A DNA stretch of 64,000 bases from an uncultured Clostridia bacterium (GCA_947624675.1 CANQLI010000003.1:186001-250000), one strand, 5' to 3'. Positions 1 to 9,551 are shown, numbered from the stretch's first letter. Notes: a model not told the origin generated them from the sequence alone. A program made the numbers and translations.

Positions 1-148
1 CGATGCCGAAGCCGACAACCGCCTCACTTTTTATTTCAAGCTCATATAAAAACGATGCGTATGCAAAAATTCCTATTACAAAGACATATATAAGATTGAT
101 AAGCGAAATAATTCGCTTAAGCCAGATATTATCAAGTGTTCCTATCAT
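1..148 (-). CDS. N-terminus of membrane protein, probably efflux ABC permease (partial)
   Basis: Only the first 49 codons lie in the window; the gene runs off the left edge. The start ATG at 148 has a GGAGG ribosome-binding site 8 bases upstream. The visible peptide (MIGTLDNIWLKR...) has a short polar head, then a hydrophobic stretch of about 20 residues (IISLINLIYVFVIGIFAYASF) that looks like a first membrane segment. It lies 37 bases downstream of a membrane-fusion-type lipoprotein gene, an arrangement common for MacA/MacB-like efflux systems in Firmicutes. The permease identity rests on that context. The visible part alone shows only a membrane-anchored N-terminus. Confidence 0.5.
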   Translation of the reverse strand, partial: MIGTLDNIWLKRIISLINLIYVFVIGIFAYASFLYELEIKSEAVVGFGI

Positions 149-185
149 TCATAAAACCTCCAAAGCTTTTGATGAAATAAGTTTT

Positions 186-1193
186 CTAGTTAATTATTAT
201 ATCCTCTGTGCCTGTAAGACCACTTACTATTTCCGTCTTTAGCTCATCGGATATTCCAGTTTCGACAGCCGTCTGTACCTTAACACCGTCTATCAAAACA
301 TCTACATACTTCTCATCGCTTATAGTGCGCACAGCTTCTGTCGGCACTAAAACAACATTTTCCTTTGTGTATGTGTTAAATGTCACCTTAACATTTTCAA
401 AATAACTTATATCACCGTATTTATCGTCTACCTTAATGACATAGCAGTAATTTGAATAATCACCGTTATCAACATAAATAACATCGCTAACTATGCCGGT
501 TCCGACTGTTTCATTAAGATGTGTTACCGTTGCCGAGGTACCGAAGTTTACATCATTAAGCGCGTTTTTATCACCGGTCCTTGCACAAAGTACATTTCCT
601 CCGCTTGGTGTAATCGTGCATATAATTGCTCCGGCACCGATAGAGCTGCCGATCTTAAAGTCCTCGTCAGGATTTCCGAAAGTAGTAATCGTACCACTTA
701 CAGGAGCTTTTACAGAGTATTTTTCCTTGTTTTTTAAAAGCTTATCCATTTCATTTTGTTCTATATCAATATCAACTCTCGCACTCTCAAGCTCTGAAGC
801 GCTTATATCTTTAGTGCCTGACAAGGTCTGATATGTCTGCTTAGCAGAATCTAAGCGTATCTGCTGATCTTCAATCTGTTTATCAATATCCTCTGAGGTG
901 ATTTTCATAAGAACATCACCTTCCTTGACCTTTTCACCGTTTTTAAGGTTTACAGATTCCAGTTTTCCCCCTACGGCAGCGGATACAGATTCAACATATG
1001 GATTTTCAAACAATCCGTCAAGAGTATAAGTCTCGCTTATAGTTCCTATCTCCGCCTTGACAGTGTTAAACTCAACATCTCTCTCGTCAAGTATCGGTAG
1101 CTTTATTTCCTCGTCCGCTTTCTTATCATCGCATCCGGTAAAAGTAAACAAAGTCATAGCGGCAACAGCCAAAATTAAAACTCGCTTTATCAA
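186..1193 (-). CDS. HlyD/MacA-like efflux adaptor lipoprotein
   Basis: A 335-residue extracytoplasmic adaptor. The N-terminus is a lipoprotein signal ending in a lipobox with Cys21 (FTGC), followed by a short charged linker. Residues about 60-105 and 165-215 form a split lipoyl-like domain (VSAAVGGKLESVNLKNGEKVKEGDVLMKI, VKAPVSGTI). Residues about 105-160 between them are a helical, coiled-coil-like hairpin, and beta-barrel and membrane-proximal domains follow. This is the architecture of HlyD/MacA adaptors that couple an ABC transporter to export. The start is TTG at 1193, chosen because GGAGG sits 7 bases upstream (about 1201-1206) and no better start exists. The next gene, 37 bases downstream, is the probable partner permease. 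The substrate cannot be predicted. Confidence 0.8.
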   Translation of the reverse strand: MIKRVLILAVAAMTLFTFTGCDDKKADEEIKLPILDERDVEFNTVKAEIGTISETYTLDGLFENPYVESVSAAVGGKLESVNLKNGEKVKEGDVLMKITSEDIDKQIEDQQIRLDSAKQTYQTLSGTKDISASELESARVDIDIEQNEMDKLLKNKEKYSVKAPVSGTITTFGNPDEDFKIGSSIGAGAIICTITPSGGNVLCARTGDKNALNDVNFGTSATVTHLNETVGTGIVSDVIYVDNGDYSNYCYVIKVDDKYGDISYFENVKVTFNTYTKENVVLVPTEAVRTISDEKYVDVLIDGVKVQTAVETGISDELKTEIVSGLTGTEDIIIN

Positions 1194-1222
1194 TGTAAAT
1201 CCTCCTATTCAATTAAAATGAT

Positions 1223-2305
1223 TCACAAAAGTCTTGATATGATCTCGTTGGAAACCAAAAACCCCTCTTCGGTAAGCGATAATCTCTCACCGTTAATCTT
1301 TATAAAACGATTTCCGATCTCACGGGCTTTGTCAAGTATCTCAGCATTTCCGCCAAGTGACATGTATTTATTTGTACTTATACCTTCAGAAAGCCTCAGA
1401 GACAGCATTAAGTATTCTTCTGATTTATTTATATTTTTCTCCTCAATTACCTTTACGCTTTCGCCGCTCAAATAGGCGGCCAGATCCTTTTTATTGTAGT
1501 ATCTTGACCCATTGAAATAAGAATGTGCCGACACACCTAGACCGATATACTCCTCAGCACGCCAATACTTAAGGTTATGCCTGCTCTCATATCCCGGTTT
1601 TGAAAAATTGGATATTTCGTAGTGCCGATATCCAAATCCTTTCAGCATATCAGACATATATAAGTACATTTCCGCAGTATCGTCATCATCAGGCAGCGTC
1701 AAGTTCATTTCAGCATACGGGGTGTTGTCCTCGACCTTGAGAATGTACGAAGAAATATGTGTGGTGCCAAGCTCAACAATATCCTCGACCGATTTCTTTA
1801 CATCAGATTTTGTCTGACCCATAAGAGCTATCATTATATCCGCTGATATGTTTTCAAAGCCTGCTTGTCTTGCAGAAAAAACAGCTTTTTTTGCTTCGTC
1901 AAAATTATGAAGTCTCCCGAGTGCTTGTAGCTCACGGTCACAGGACGACTGAATACCGAATGATATTCTGTTTATCCCAGCCTTTCTGTAACCTGAAAGC
2001 TTATTGAAATCCACACTGGAAGGATTAGCTTCAATAGTTATCTCTGCATTATCACATACTTTATAGCGCTCGTTTATGCCGGTTAACAATGTTAAGATAA
2101 GCTTTTCGTCCATAAGGCTCGGAGTACCACCGCCTAAATATACAGTGTCTATCTCAATCCTTTTGTCTTTATATTTGTCTGCTTCCAAAAGAAGTGCGTT
2201 TACATATCTGTGAAAAATTGTATCGTCATTTTCGACTACCGAATAAAAATCACAATATGGGCATTTCCGTTTACAAAACGGAATATGAATATAAAGTCCT
2301 GTCAT
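1223..2305 (-). CDS. hemW: HemW-like radical SAM protein (haem chaperone)
   Basis: A 360-residue radical SAM protein beginning IHIPFCKRKCPYCDF, the CxxxCxxC cluster motif plus Phe found in the HemN/HemW family. It also has the GGGTPS strand and the conserved stretch from INRISFGIQS to ALGRLHNF. The length and the lack of a HemN-type N-terminal extension favour HemW, which binds haem and a 4Fe-4S cluster, over the oxygen-independent coproporphyrinogen oxidase. It lies in the lepA operon, as in many Firmicutes, and its ATG abuts the stop codon of the membrane-protein gene upstream (TAA then ATG), so translational coupling is likely. Older databases call this family coproporphyrinogen III oxidase. 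Confidence 0.88.
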   Translation of the reverse strand: MTGLYIHIPFCKRKCPYCDFYSVVENDDTIFHRYVNALLLEADKYKDKRIEIDTVYLGGGTPSLMDEKLILTLLTGINERYKVCDNAEITIEANPSSVDFNKLSGYRKAGINRISFGIQSSCDRELQALGRLHNFDEAKKAVFSARQAGFENISADIMIALMGQTKSDVKKSVEDIVELGTTHISSYILKVEDNTPYAEMNLTLPDDDDTAEMYLYMSDMLKGFGYRHYEISNFSKPGYESRHNLKYWRAEEYIGLGVSAHSYFNGSRYYNKKDLAAYLSGESVKVIEEKNINKSEEYLMLSLRLSEGISTNKYMSLGGNAEILDKAREIGNRFIKINGERLSLTEEGFLVSNEIISRLL

Positions 2306-2764
2306 TTAATCATTAAAAGCATTATCAATATAGGTTTTAATTTCTTCATTGGTTTTCTTTGTTTTCCTTACAAAAACAATTCCGAGATGTGTAAGTCCGT
2401 AAACTATATATACAACACAAAACGCCAGAATAACTCTTTCGTAATAAATCTCGCTTTCTATAAAGCTCAATCTAAAGTATTTTGATATATTGCTTAGAAA
2501 CGACACTATCATAGGATGTATCAGCAAATATAAACATATACCTAATGCTGAGGTCAAAGCTATAAAAACAGAAATGGACACCAGCGCACTTTTTACATCA
2601 AACTTTGAAAACATAACGCCGCTTATTACAGCAAGCACAAATATTATAACAGTAAAAAGGGTCTTAGAAATATTTGCATAACACTCGTGGATAACAGGTA
2701 GAATTACCGCTCCGCAAAAACCAAACAAGAGTGCTCTTTTAACAGCTTTCTGAAAATCGTTCAT
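2306..2764 (-). CDS. unknown four-helix membrane protein between lepA and hemW
   Basis: I do not recognise a family for this 152-residue protein. It shows about four hydrophobic segments: residues about 10-25, 35-52 (TLFTVIIFVLAVISGVMF), 58-85 (ALVSISVFIALTSALGICLYLLI) and 110-135 (ILAFCVVYIVYGLTHLGIVFV). A charged C-terminal tail rich in Lys and Glu follows, probably cytoplasmic. A GTG three bases earlier (2767) would give 153 residues, but the AGGAG site is 6 bases from the ATG at 2764, which is the better start. It sits 12 bases downstream of lepA and directly abuts hemW, so it is co-transcribed with both. Small membrane proteins in this position vary between genomes, and no function can be given. 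Confidence 0.6.
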   Translation of the reverse strand: MNDFQKAVKRALLFGFCGAVILPVIHECYANISKTLFTVIIFVLAVISGVMFSKFDVKSALVSISVFIALTSALGICLYLLIHPMIVSFLSNISKYFRLSFIESEIYYERVILAFCVVYIVYGLTHLGIVFVRKTKKTNEEIKTYIDNAFND

Positions 2765-2776
2765 CACATTCTCCTC

Positions 2777-4579
2777 TTACTCATCAAGCTTTAACACACT
2801 CATAAAAGCCTCCTGAGGAACTTCAACTGAACCTAGGCGCCTCATACGTTTTTTACCTTCTTTTTGCTTTTCCAATAGCTTTTTCTTTCTAGTTATGTCT
2901 CCGCCGTAGCATTTTGCAAGAACATCCTTGCGAAGCGCTTTTATAGTTTCCCTTGCAATAATCTTACCGCCGATAGCCGCCTGAATAGGAACCTCAAACA
3001 GCTGACGAGGAATATTGTCCTTAAGCTTTTCACATATTTTTCTGCCTCGGTTATATGCCTTATCTGTGTGGACTATAAAAGACAACGCGTCAACTACATC
3101 GCCGTTTAACAGTATGTCAAGTTTAACAAGCTTACTTTGCTGATAGCCTTTAAGCTCATAATCAAACGAAGCATATCCCTTTGTCCTTGATTTAAGCGCA
3201 TCAAAAAAGTCATATACTATTTCATTGAGCGGAAGAATATAATGAAGGTCGGCTCTTGTTTCATCAAGATACTTCATATCTTTAAAGATACCCCTTCGCT
3301 CCTGACAAAGCTCCATAACATTTCCGATATAATCACTTGGGGAATATATATGTGCGTTGACCACCGGTTCTTCTGCTGACTGTATAACTGCCGGATCAGG
3401 ATAATTTGTAGGGTTATCTATATAAACAGTCTCTCCGTTTGTAAGATTGACCTTATATATTACGCTCGGAGCGGTCGTTATAAGATCAAGATTATACTCT
3501 CGCTCAAGTCGCTCCTGAATTATTTCCATATGCAAAAGCCCTAAAAAGCCGCATCTGAATCCAAATCCAAGTGCAATAGATGTCTCGGGCTCAAAGCTGA
3601 GAGACGCATCGTTTAACAGCAGCTTGTCAAGGGCATCACGAAGATCGGGATATTTTGCACCGTCAACAGGATAAATTCCTGAAAAGACCATAGGATTTAC
3701 TTTTTTATATCCCTCAAGCGGCTTGTCACACGGATAATCAGCTTTTGTAACTGTATCGCCCACTCTCGTATCGCCTATATCTTTAATAGATGCAGCTATA
3801 TAACCGACTTCTCCGGCTTTTATCTCATTAACCTGAGACAAGCTCTTAGCGCCCATATATCCTACCTCGACAGTAGTAAACTCGGCTCCGGTAGCCATAA
3901 AGCGAATGTTGTCACCGACTTTTAAGGTGCCTTCAACGATTCTCACATATACGATGACACCCTTATACTGATCATAAACACTGTCAAATATGAGGGCCTT
4001 AAGAGGAGCGTTTTCATCTCCCTTTGGATACGGAATATCGCTTACTATACGCTCTAAAACATCTCTTATATTTGTTCCCATCTTTGCGGATATAAGCGGA
4101 GCATCAAGCGCCGGAATACCTATAACATCCTCAATCTCCTTGCACACTCTTTCAGGGTCGGCAGACGGAAGATCAATTTTATTTATAACAGGTACTATCT
4201 CAAGATCGTGTTCGATCGCAAGATAAGTGTTAGCCAGCGTCTGTGCTTCAATACCCTGTGAAGCATCAACTACAAGGACTGCGCCCTCACAGGCTGCAAG
4301 CGATCTTGATACCTCATAGTTAAAGTCAACATGACCCGGCGTATCAATAAGATTAAAAACATATTCCTCACCGTTTAAGGCTGTATAGTTTAGCCTTACA
4401 GCCCTTGCTTTTATTGTGATTCCCCTTTCACGCTCAATGTCCATATCATCAAGCAGCTGATCCTCCATCTCACGAAGCTCTACCGTTGAGGTGAGCTCCA
4501 ATATCCTATCAGCAAGAGTGCTCTTTCCGTGATCAATATGCGCTATAATACAAAAATTTCTAATATTTTTTCTATCCAT
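2777..4579 (-). CDS. lepA: elongation factor 4 (LepA), ribosome-associated GTPase
   Basis: A full-length 600-residue LepA. The GTPase domain carries the P-loop AHIDHGKST near residues 12-20, the switch [10 protein letters not shown] near 79-86 and NKID near 132-135. The C-terminal region has the LepA-specific domain with a Lys/Arg-rich end ([21 protein letters not shown]), which separates it from EF-G and TypA. LepA acts on ribosomes during initiation and assembly and can back-translocate tRNAs. It is followed after 12 bases by a membrane protein and then hemW, the usual lepA-hemW neighbourhood of Firmicutes with one extra gene. It is probably transcribed from the promoter ahead of the HD-GYP gene, since the gaps are only 12 and 27 bases. 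Confidence 0.97.
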   Translation of the reverse strand: MDRKNIRNFCIIAHIDHGKSTLADRILELTSTVELREMEDQLLDDMDIERERGITIKARAVRLNYTALNGEEYVFNLIDTPGHVDFNYEVSRSLAACEGAVLVVDASQGIEAQTLANTYLAIEHDLEIVPVINKIDLPSADPERVCKEIEDVIGIPALDAPLISAKMGTNIRDVLERIVSDIPYPKGDENAPLKALIFDSVYDQYKGVIVYVRIVEGTLKVGDNIRFMATGAEFTTVEVGYMGAKSLSQVNEIKAGEVGYIAASIKDIGDTRVGDTVTKADYPCDKPLEGYKKVNPMVFSGIYPVDGAKYPDLRDALDKLLLNDASLSFEPETSIALGFGFRCGFLGLLHMEIIQERLEREYNLDLITTAPSVIYKVNLTNGETVYIDNPTNYPDPAVIQSAEEPVVNAHIYSPSDYIGNVMELCQERRGIFKDMKYLDETRADLHYILPLNEIVYDFFDALKSRTKGYASFDYELKGYQQSKLVKLDILLNGDVVDALSFIVHTDKAYNRGRKICEKLKDNIPRQLFEVPIQAAIGGKIIARETIKALRKDVLAKCYGGDITRKKKLLEKQKEGKKRMRRLGSVEVPQEAFMSVLKLDE

Positions 4580-4591
4580 CCGAAAGTTACC

Positions 4592-6169
4592 TTACTTTTG
4601 CTTTTTTATTCTGATTATCCTTATAACTACAACCGCCGCAAATAAAGCAAGCACAATTATAAAAATAACTACGACATAGCTCTTTGAACCTGTTGACGCA
4701 TTTGTACTGCTCAAATCAGTTTTTGATACATTTACAGTTTGCTTGACCTCGCTTTGAGTAGCGGTCTGTGATACATTTTGAGACACTTTATCAGTGTTTT
4801 GTTGAGTGACGTTCTGTTTAGAAGTGCTCTCCTCACTCAAATCTGTGGTGATCTCCACAGTTTCAGCCTCAGTTGTTTGTATTGTAGGATCGGTTGGCTC
4901 TGTTGTATTGCCCGATACCTCATCAGTTGTCAATTCATCGTCAGTCTCTGATGTGCTCTCAACATTTCCGCTCAGAGAAATAAACTCAAAACCGTTTTCC
5001 TCTGCATATTTCTGTGCGGCAGTTCCTTCATATCCCTTTATCACAAATCCGTCTATTTTCTGATAGTTTTCGTCATAACCAAACGCATATGGTTCAATAA
5101 GGTATATGTCTTTTCCTATTGAAATCTCCTTGAGACTGTCACATCCAAGAAATGCGCCGTAAGTGATAACGCTCAGGCTATCCGGAAGCGTGACCTTATA
5201 TAGATCCTTGCAGTTTAAAAATGCAAAATTATAGATGCTTTCAAAGCCTTCTGCAAGGGTGACCGTCTTTATCGTTTTATTTTCAAAAGCGTACTGACCT
5301 ATTGCCATAACCTCGCCCTCGATCGACTCAACGTCAAGCTCAGTATCACTGCCGTGATATGAATCAACTAAAACAACATCTGTATAATACTCTTCTCCGT
5401 CCTCATAATATGAAATATCTTTTACATCATATAAATATCCGGTTAACTTACATATATCTATTATGAATTCCTCATCGGAATCATAAGGATACTTATCTAT
5501 ATTAAAATAATATGTTTTCCCTTCCTCAAGCTCGGCATAAGCACAAAGAGTTTCATAATAATAGGGTAATGTTACAGATTCAAATATTGTTACAGATTCA
5601 AAGCTTATAATCTCGTTTCCGTCCTCGTCGGTTATATTTCCTTTTAATGTAACAGGGCTTTCGGAAATAACCGCATAATCAGCAGTTTCATCCGGAGTAA
5701 ATTCAATGCTTAAAGGTAGATCTGAAGTGTTGACAACTCTTTCGTCATAACTGATGTCAATACTCTCGGTCAGCATACATAAAAGCATATCATCATCAGA
5801 ATAGCTTTCCGGCTTATCTAAATAGAATGTGTAATAATTATCGTTTTTAAACTGCAAAACTGAATTAAAATTATACCCGAATTTCTCGTCACCTTCGGCA
5901 GAAAACTCAAAAACTATTTCTCCGTTTTCATCCATAAATCCGCCGGAAAAGAAGAAGCTTGCTCCGATTGTAAAATCATAGTTAATTCCCGACTGAGGTA
6001 AAAACTCTTCGGAATAAGGCAAATCAGCGGCAGATAAAATATCAAGCAACAAATAATCAGGAAATTCCTCAGTGTCAAAAACAGAGTCCTCATTATATGC
6101 GTAAACGCTTGTTAAAGAAAGTGTGAGAGTCAGAAGTAAAGCAGTGATCAGTGATAATATTTTTTTCAT
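4592..6169 (-). CDS. secreted leucine-rich-repeat (BspA-type) surface protein, membrane-anchored
   Basis: A 525-residue protein with a signal peptide (residues 1-24, cleavage near VYA). Residues about 25-285 form an acidic region with two similar halves, each with a phrase like FDTEEFPDYL/VNTSDLPLSI and ending in a Tyr-rich strand, suggesting an internal duplication. Residues about 288-397 carry BspA/LRR_5-type leucine-rich repeats (IGQYAFENKTIKTVTL, IYNFAFLNCKDLYKVTL, ITYGAFLGCDSLKEI). A Thr/Ser/Glu-rich linker spans about 400-497, followed by a membrane segment 498-517 and a basic tail. The motif ahead of the membrane segment is ASTGS rather than LPXTG, so it is either membrane-anchored or uses a divergent sortase. 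Such LRR proteins often bind host or other cell-surface ligands. It lies between the HD-GYP gene and lepA. Confidence 0.8.
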   Translation of the reverse strand: MKKILSLITALLLTLTLSLTSVYAYNEDSVFDTEEFPDYLLLDILSAADLPYSEEFLPQSGINYDFTIGASFFFSGGFMDENGEIVFEFSAEGDEKFGYNFNSVLQFKNDNYYTFYLDKPESYSDDDMLLCMLTESIDISYDERVVNTSDLPLSIEFTPDETADYAVISESPVTLKGNITDEDGNEIISFESVTIFESVTLPYYYETLCAYAELEEGKTYYFNIDKYPYDSDEEFIIDICKLTGYLYDVKDISYYEDGEEYYTDVVLVDSYHGSDTELDVESIEGEVMAIGQYAFENKTIKTVTLAEGFESIYNFAFLNCKDLYKVTLPDSLSVITYGAFLGCDSLKEISIGKDIYLIEPYAFGYDENYQKIDGFVIKGYEGTAAQKYAEENGFEFISLSGNVESTSETDDELTTDEVSGNTTEPTDPTIQTTEAETVEITTDLSEESTSKQNVTQQNTDKVSQNVSQTATQSEVKQTVNVSKTDLSSTNASTGSKSYVVVIFIIVLALFAAVVVIRIIRIKKQK

Positions 6170-6196
6170 AGTTTAATCCTTTACATATTTATTAAC

Positions 6197-8212
6197 TTAT
6201 TTTGAAACCTCAATAGTCTGTGTTTCAAAACGCATATTGAATCCGTCATACTTACACGATTTAAAGAAATTTGTCATAACCCTTTTAGCTATGATCTCAC
6301 AATTCTTTTCATCCGTGTCCATAAGAATAACTATCTGCTGAGAACTTGAGTATCTTGTGGTAACATCGACCTTTCTCAAGCTTCTAACGATACACTTCCT
6401 TAGAAGGATCAGGTTTTCTTCGAGCATACTCATATCAACATTTTTATTTCTCGGTGTGAATGTATAAAGTATTATCTGTGCATTGTTGCCGTTTCTGCTT
6501 ATGTATCTCGAAATATAGTTGTATATCATTTTAAAGTCATGCGCTTCGACACTGTATGCTCCACCGTTAGCTATTGCACGCTCTATATTGCTTTTAAGCT
6601 CCTTCATATCAATAGAAGTGTTTGGTTCCTGTGCAAAAGTCTGTGAAGAATTTATGAAGATATGGTAAGCATTGTTTCCGCTTACCTTTGAAAAATAAAG
6701 CGCATTTTGTGAATTTTCGGAAAGCTCGGAAAAAGTTTTTCCGTCCCGCTTTGCAAAACATATACCTATATTAAGATGAATAAAATCATAATACTCCGTA
6801 TTTTCAAAGCGCTTTTTAAACAATCTGATAAGTCGCTGAGCTGTTTTCTGTGCGAACTCCTCATCATCCTTATCATTGTAAAATACAGCAAATACATCTC
6901 CGGAAAGCCTTGTACATAAATCGTCTTCCTTAACAGTCTGCAACACAATCCTGCTGACGCTTTTAACTACCCTGTCACCTACAATATGTCCAAAACCGTA
7001 GTTTATCTTCTTAAGGCTTCCAATATCAACAAGCATAAATGTTCCTGTTGTATCTTTAGCGGAAAGATAGTAATCAAGCGACTCTATAAACTTTTCAGTA
7101 CGCATAAAACCTGTCATCAAGTCAATGCTTTTACTTGATTCAAGCTGCATACCAAGAGTATATATCTTATTTAACAGTGCAGTGTTTTCATCGGAAACAA
7201 GTCGGGAATCGTGGCTGGCGAACTTGTCGTTTATATCCTTGATTTCCGTATCAAAAATCCTAAGCATAGCATCAGCTATTTCAGGGTCAAACTGTGTTCC
7301 CCTTCCCTTCACGATTTCAGAACGAATGATTTCCGGAGAAAGCCGCCTCCTGTAGACACGGTCCGAGTTCATTGCATCATAAGCGTCTGCGACAGCAAGT
7401 ATCCTTGCCACAAAAGGTATATCATTACCTTTTAACCCTTCGGGATATCCCTTTCCGTCATATCTCTCGTGGTGATGAAAAGCTCCGTCAACCATACCGT
7501 CAACTATCGGCATTTCACTTAATATATTCTTTCCAATAACAGTATGCTGCTTAATAATGTCAAATTCTACTGACGACAGCTTGTCAGGCTTATTCAAAAT
7601 ATAATCAGGAACACCTATTTTTCCTACATCGTGCAAAATACCTATCTTGTAAACATCTTCGACCTTTTGCTCGCTAAGCCCCAGTTCTCTGGCTATCGCG
7701 GAAGCATAAGTTCCGACACGGATAGAATGACCTTTAGTGTAAATATCCTTAGCATCTATTGTTCTTACAATAGCCAGCATTGATTCGAGTATCAGCTCGT
7801 CATAACGCTTAACAAGTCTCTGATGCTCATTAACAGCTGAGATAAGGTACTTACAGTAATGAACAAATACACCCATATCAAGGTAGTGGATCGAAACATA
7901 ATAGCTGACGCCAACATCAATATACATTGACTGCTGTTCAAAATTACCTGTTGTATTACTGAAATCTATAGCAATTATTCTCTTTGAAAGCAACTCACCG
8001 GACTCGTATTTTTCCTTAAGATATGACAGAAAATCAAAGCTGTCAAGCCCTACTTCAAAAATCAAAAGCTTACAGCCGTCAGTCATAAAAAGATCGACCG
8101 CTTCCTCTGCGGATACAGTATGGTATACGCCTTCGATATTATCTTTTAATTTAGCTATCAGCGCCCTGTTTTCCTCACAGTCGGATAGAGCCATTACTAT
8201 TTGTTTGCTCAT
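6197..8212 (-). CDS. REC-like / HD-GYP / degenerate GGDEF regulator, putative c-di-GMP phosphodiesterase
   Basis: A 671-residue cytoplasmic regulator. Residues about 1-125 resemble a receiver domain, but the phospho-acceptor position has Glu53 (LLIFEVGLD), so it is a pseudo-receiver. Residues about 140-320 are a complete HD-GYP domain: GHSIRV at 161-166, HDVGKIG at 194-200, HHER at 247-250 and the GYP triad at 255-257. This predicts a metal-dependent cyclic-di-GMP phosphodiesterase. Residues about 360-520 are GGDEF-like, but the signature is SGDVF (437-441). A further region about 540-665 looks like a second GGDEF fold with SSSQQ (622-626) in place of the signature. Both are probably non-catalytic. 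It is the first gene of the operon, followed 27 bases later by the LRR protein. Confidence 0.85.
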   Translation of the reverse strand: MSKQIVMALSDCEENRALIAKLKDNIEGVYHTVSAEEAVDLFMTDGCKLLIFEVGLDSFDFLSYLKEKYESGELLSKRIIAIDFSNTTGNFEQQSMYIDVGVSYYVSIHYLDMGVFVHYCKYLISAVNEHQRLVKRYDELILESMLAIVRTIDAKDIYTKGHSIRVGTYASAIARELGLSEQKVEDVYKIGILHDVGKIGVPDYILNKPDKLSSVEFDIIKQHTVIGKNILSEMPIVDGMVDGAFHHHERYDGKGYPEGLKGNDIPFVARILAVADAYDAMNSDRVYRRRLSPEIIRSEIVKGRGTQFDPEIADAMLRIFDTEIKDINDKFASHDSRLVSDENTALLNKIYTLGMQLESSKSIDLMTGFMRTEKFIESLDYYLSAKDTTGTFMLVDIGSLKKINYGFGHIVGDRVVKSVSRIVLQTVKEDDLCTRLSGDVFAVFYNDKDDEEFAQKTAQRLIRLFKKRFENTEYYDFIHLNIGICFAKRDGKTFSELSENSQNALYFSKVSGNNAYHIFINSSQTFAQEPNTSIDMKELKSNIERAIANGGAYSVEAHDFKMIYNYISRYISRNGNNAQIILYTFTPRNKNVDMSMLEENLILLRKCIVRSLRKVDVTTRYSSSQQIVILMDTDEKNCEIIAKRVMTNFFKSCKYDGFNMRFETQTIEVSK

Positions 8213-8278
8213 ATATTGTCTTCCTCATTTCAGTTTTCTTTGATAAAATAATGTGAGCACATACTTTCACTTAGTAAC

Positions 8279-8307
8279 ATTATATCACAATACATAGTAA
8301 TTTGCAA
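8279..8307 (-). promoter_or_regulatory. sigma-A promoter of the HD-GYP / lepA operon
   Basis: The minus-strand -35 box TTGCAA (8302-8307) is 17 bases from a perfect -10 box TATAAT (8279-8284). It lies 66 bases ahead of the HD-GYP start codon and is the only good promoter between 8213 and 8374, so it probably drives the whole run down to the efflux genes. Confidence 0.7.
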
Positions 8308-8329
8308 TAATAAAATTGATATTTATATA

Positions 8330-8371
8330 AAAAGCAAAAAGCGGATTTTGCGTAACAGCAAATCCGCTTTT
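8330..8371 (-). terminator. intrinsic terminator after the serine hydrolase gene
   Basis: A 12-bp perfect stem (AAAGCGGATTT-type arms at 8337-8348 and 8360-8371) with an 11-base loop. On the minus strand it is followed by a T-rich run (8330-8336). It ends the four-gene operon that starts at 12150. Confidence 0.85.
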
Positions 8372-8374
8372 AAG

Positions 8375-9544
8375 TCATATCGCCCCATAAACTATCTGAC
8401 GAAGTCTTTTGGTTATATCGTCCATTCCGGTGCCGCATTTTTGGATAAAGTAAAGTATTATCATATTTCTTTTGGGGTTGACAGAAAAATAGGTGCCTGT
8501 CCAACCGTCCCAACCATATTCTCCTTTATCACCGTTTGTTGTTGCCAAAGCTGTATCTACAACTACTCTCATAAACGAACCGTATCCGCAGCCTTTTGTT
8601 GACCCGTACTGCAAACTCCAGTACTGCTCGTTAGTCATATGATTCTGAGTCATAAATCTAACGGTATTTTCGGACAGTATTCTGACTCCGTCTACCTCAC
8701 CGCCGCCGAGTAGCATTCTTGCAAAGCGCATATAATCTTTTACCGTTGAAACAAGACCGGCACCACCCGATTCAAATGCGGGAGGAGCTTTATAATCGGT
8801 GATACATAAATGATTTCCCTCGTATTGGGTAATACCGTTTTCAGTGGGCATATACAGCTTTGAAAACCTTGAAAGCTTCTCATTTGGAACATAAAAAGCT
8901 GTATCCTCCATCTTTAACGGCTCAAATATCTCTTTTTTCATAAACTCGGAAAGCTTCATTCCCGAAATGATTTCAATGACTGCACCCAGAACATCTGCGG
9001 ATGTTCCGTAGTTCCACATTTTTCCCGGTTCAAAGAAAAGAGGTGTCTTACTCAGCTTTTCAGCAAACTTTACGGTTGTGTATGCTTCATCGGTATAAAG
9101 CTTTGAGATAGCATCTTCAAATACAGGCTCTACCCTTCTGCCTGCTTCAAACCAACCGCCCGGATATACAAGTCCCGATGTCATATTCAGAAGATCTCTT
9201 ATCGTTATATCTGTATTACAGTCTGTAAGAGTTCCGTCCTCAGAAACTACTTTCATATTCTTATAGGATGGAATGTATTTATAAAGCGGGTACTCGAGTT
9301 CAAGCTCGCCTCTCTCAAACAATATCATCAGCGCAACAGCAGTTACAGGCTTTGTGCACGAATACAGTCTGAAAATAGTATCCTCCTTTACAGGGATATT
9401 GTTTTCCTTATCCGCCCAGCCAAACTGCTTATTATAACAGGTTTCTCCGTCCTTATATATCATCACACTTGCGCCGGCTATTCTGTTGTCATCAATTTCT
9501 TTGTTAAGCAATTTGTCAATATAGCAAAGCTTTTTAGCATCCAT
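8375..9544 (-). CDS. serine hydrolase, beta-lactamase/esterase (class C fold) family
   Basis: A 389-residue member of the beta-lactamase-related serine hydrolases (EstB/AmpC-like). The nucleophile motif SxxK is S62-CT-K65 (LYSCTKPVTAV) and the second catalytic Tyr is probably Y179 (WNYGTSAD), where penicillin-recognising enzymes usually have YxN. The conserved DLLNMTSGL and the C-terminal GWDGWTGT region, in the place of the KTG-type strand, are also present. No signal peptide is visible, so the enzyme is probably cytoplasmic and more likely an esterase or peptidase than a true beta-lactamase. It is the last gene of an operon, 7 bases after the phosphoglycerate mutase-like gene and just before a strong terminator. 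Confidence 0.8.
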   Translation of the reverse strand: MDAKKLCYIDKLLNKEIDDNRIAGASVMIYKDGETCYNKQFGWADKENNIPVKEDTIFRLYSCTKPVTAVALMILFERGELELEYPLYKYIPSYKNMKVVSEDGTLTDCNTDITIRDLLNMTSGLVYPGGWFEAGRRVEPVFEDAISKLYTDEAYTTVKFAEKLSKTPLFFEPGKMWNYGTSADVLGAVIEIISGMKLSEFMKKEIFEPLKMEDTAFYVPNEKLSRFSKLYMPTENGITQYEGNHLCITDYKAPPAFESGGAGLVSTVKDYMRFARMLLGGGEVDGVRILSENTVRFMTQNHMTNEQYWSLQYGSTKGCGYGSFMRVVVDTALATTNGDKGEYGWDGWTGTYFSVNPKRNMIILYFIQKCGTGMDDITKRLRQIVYGAI

Positions 9545-9551
9545 AATTAAC

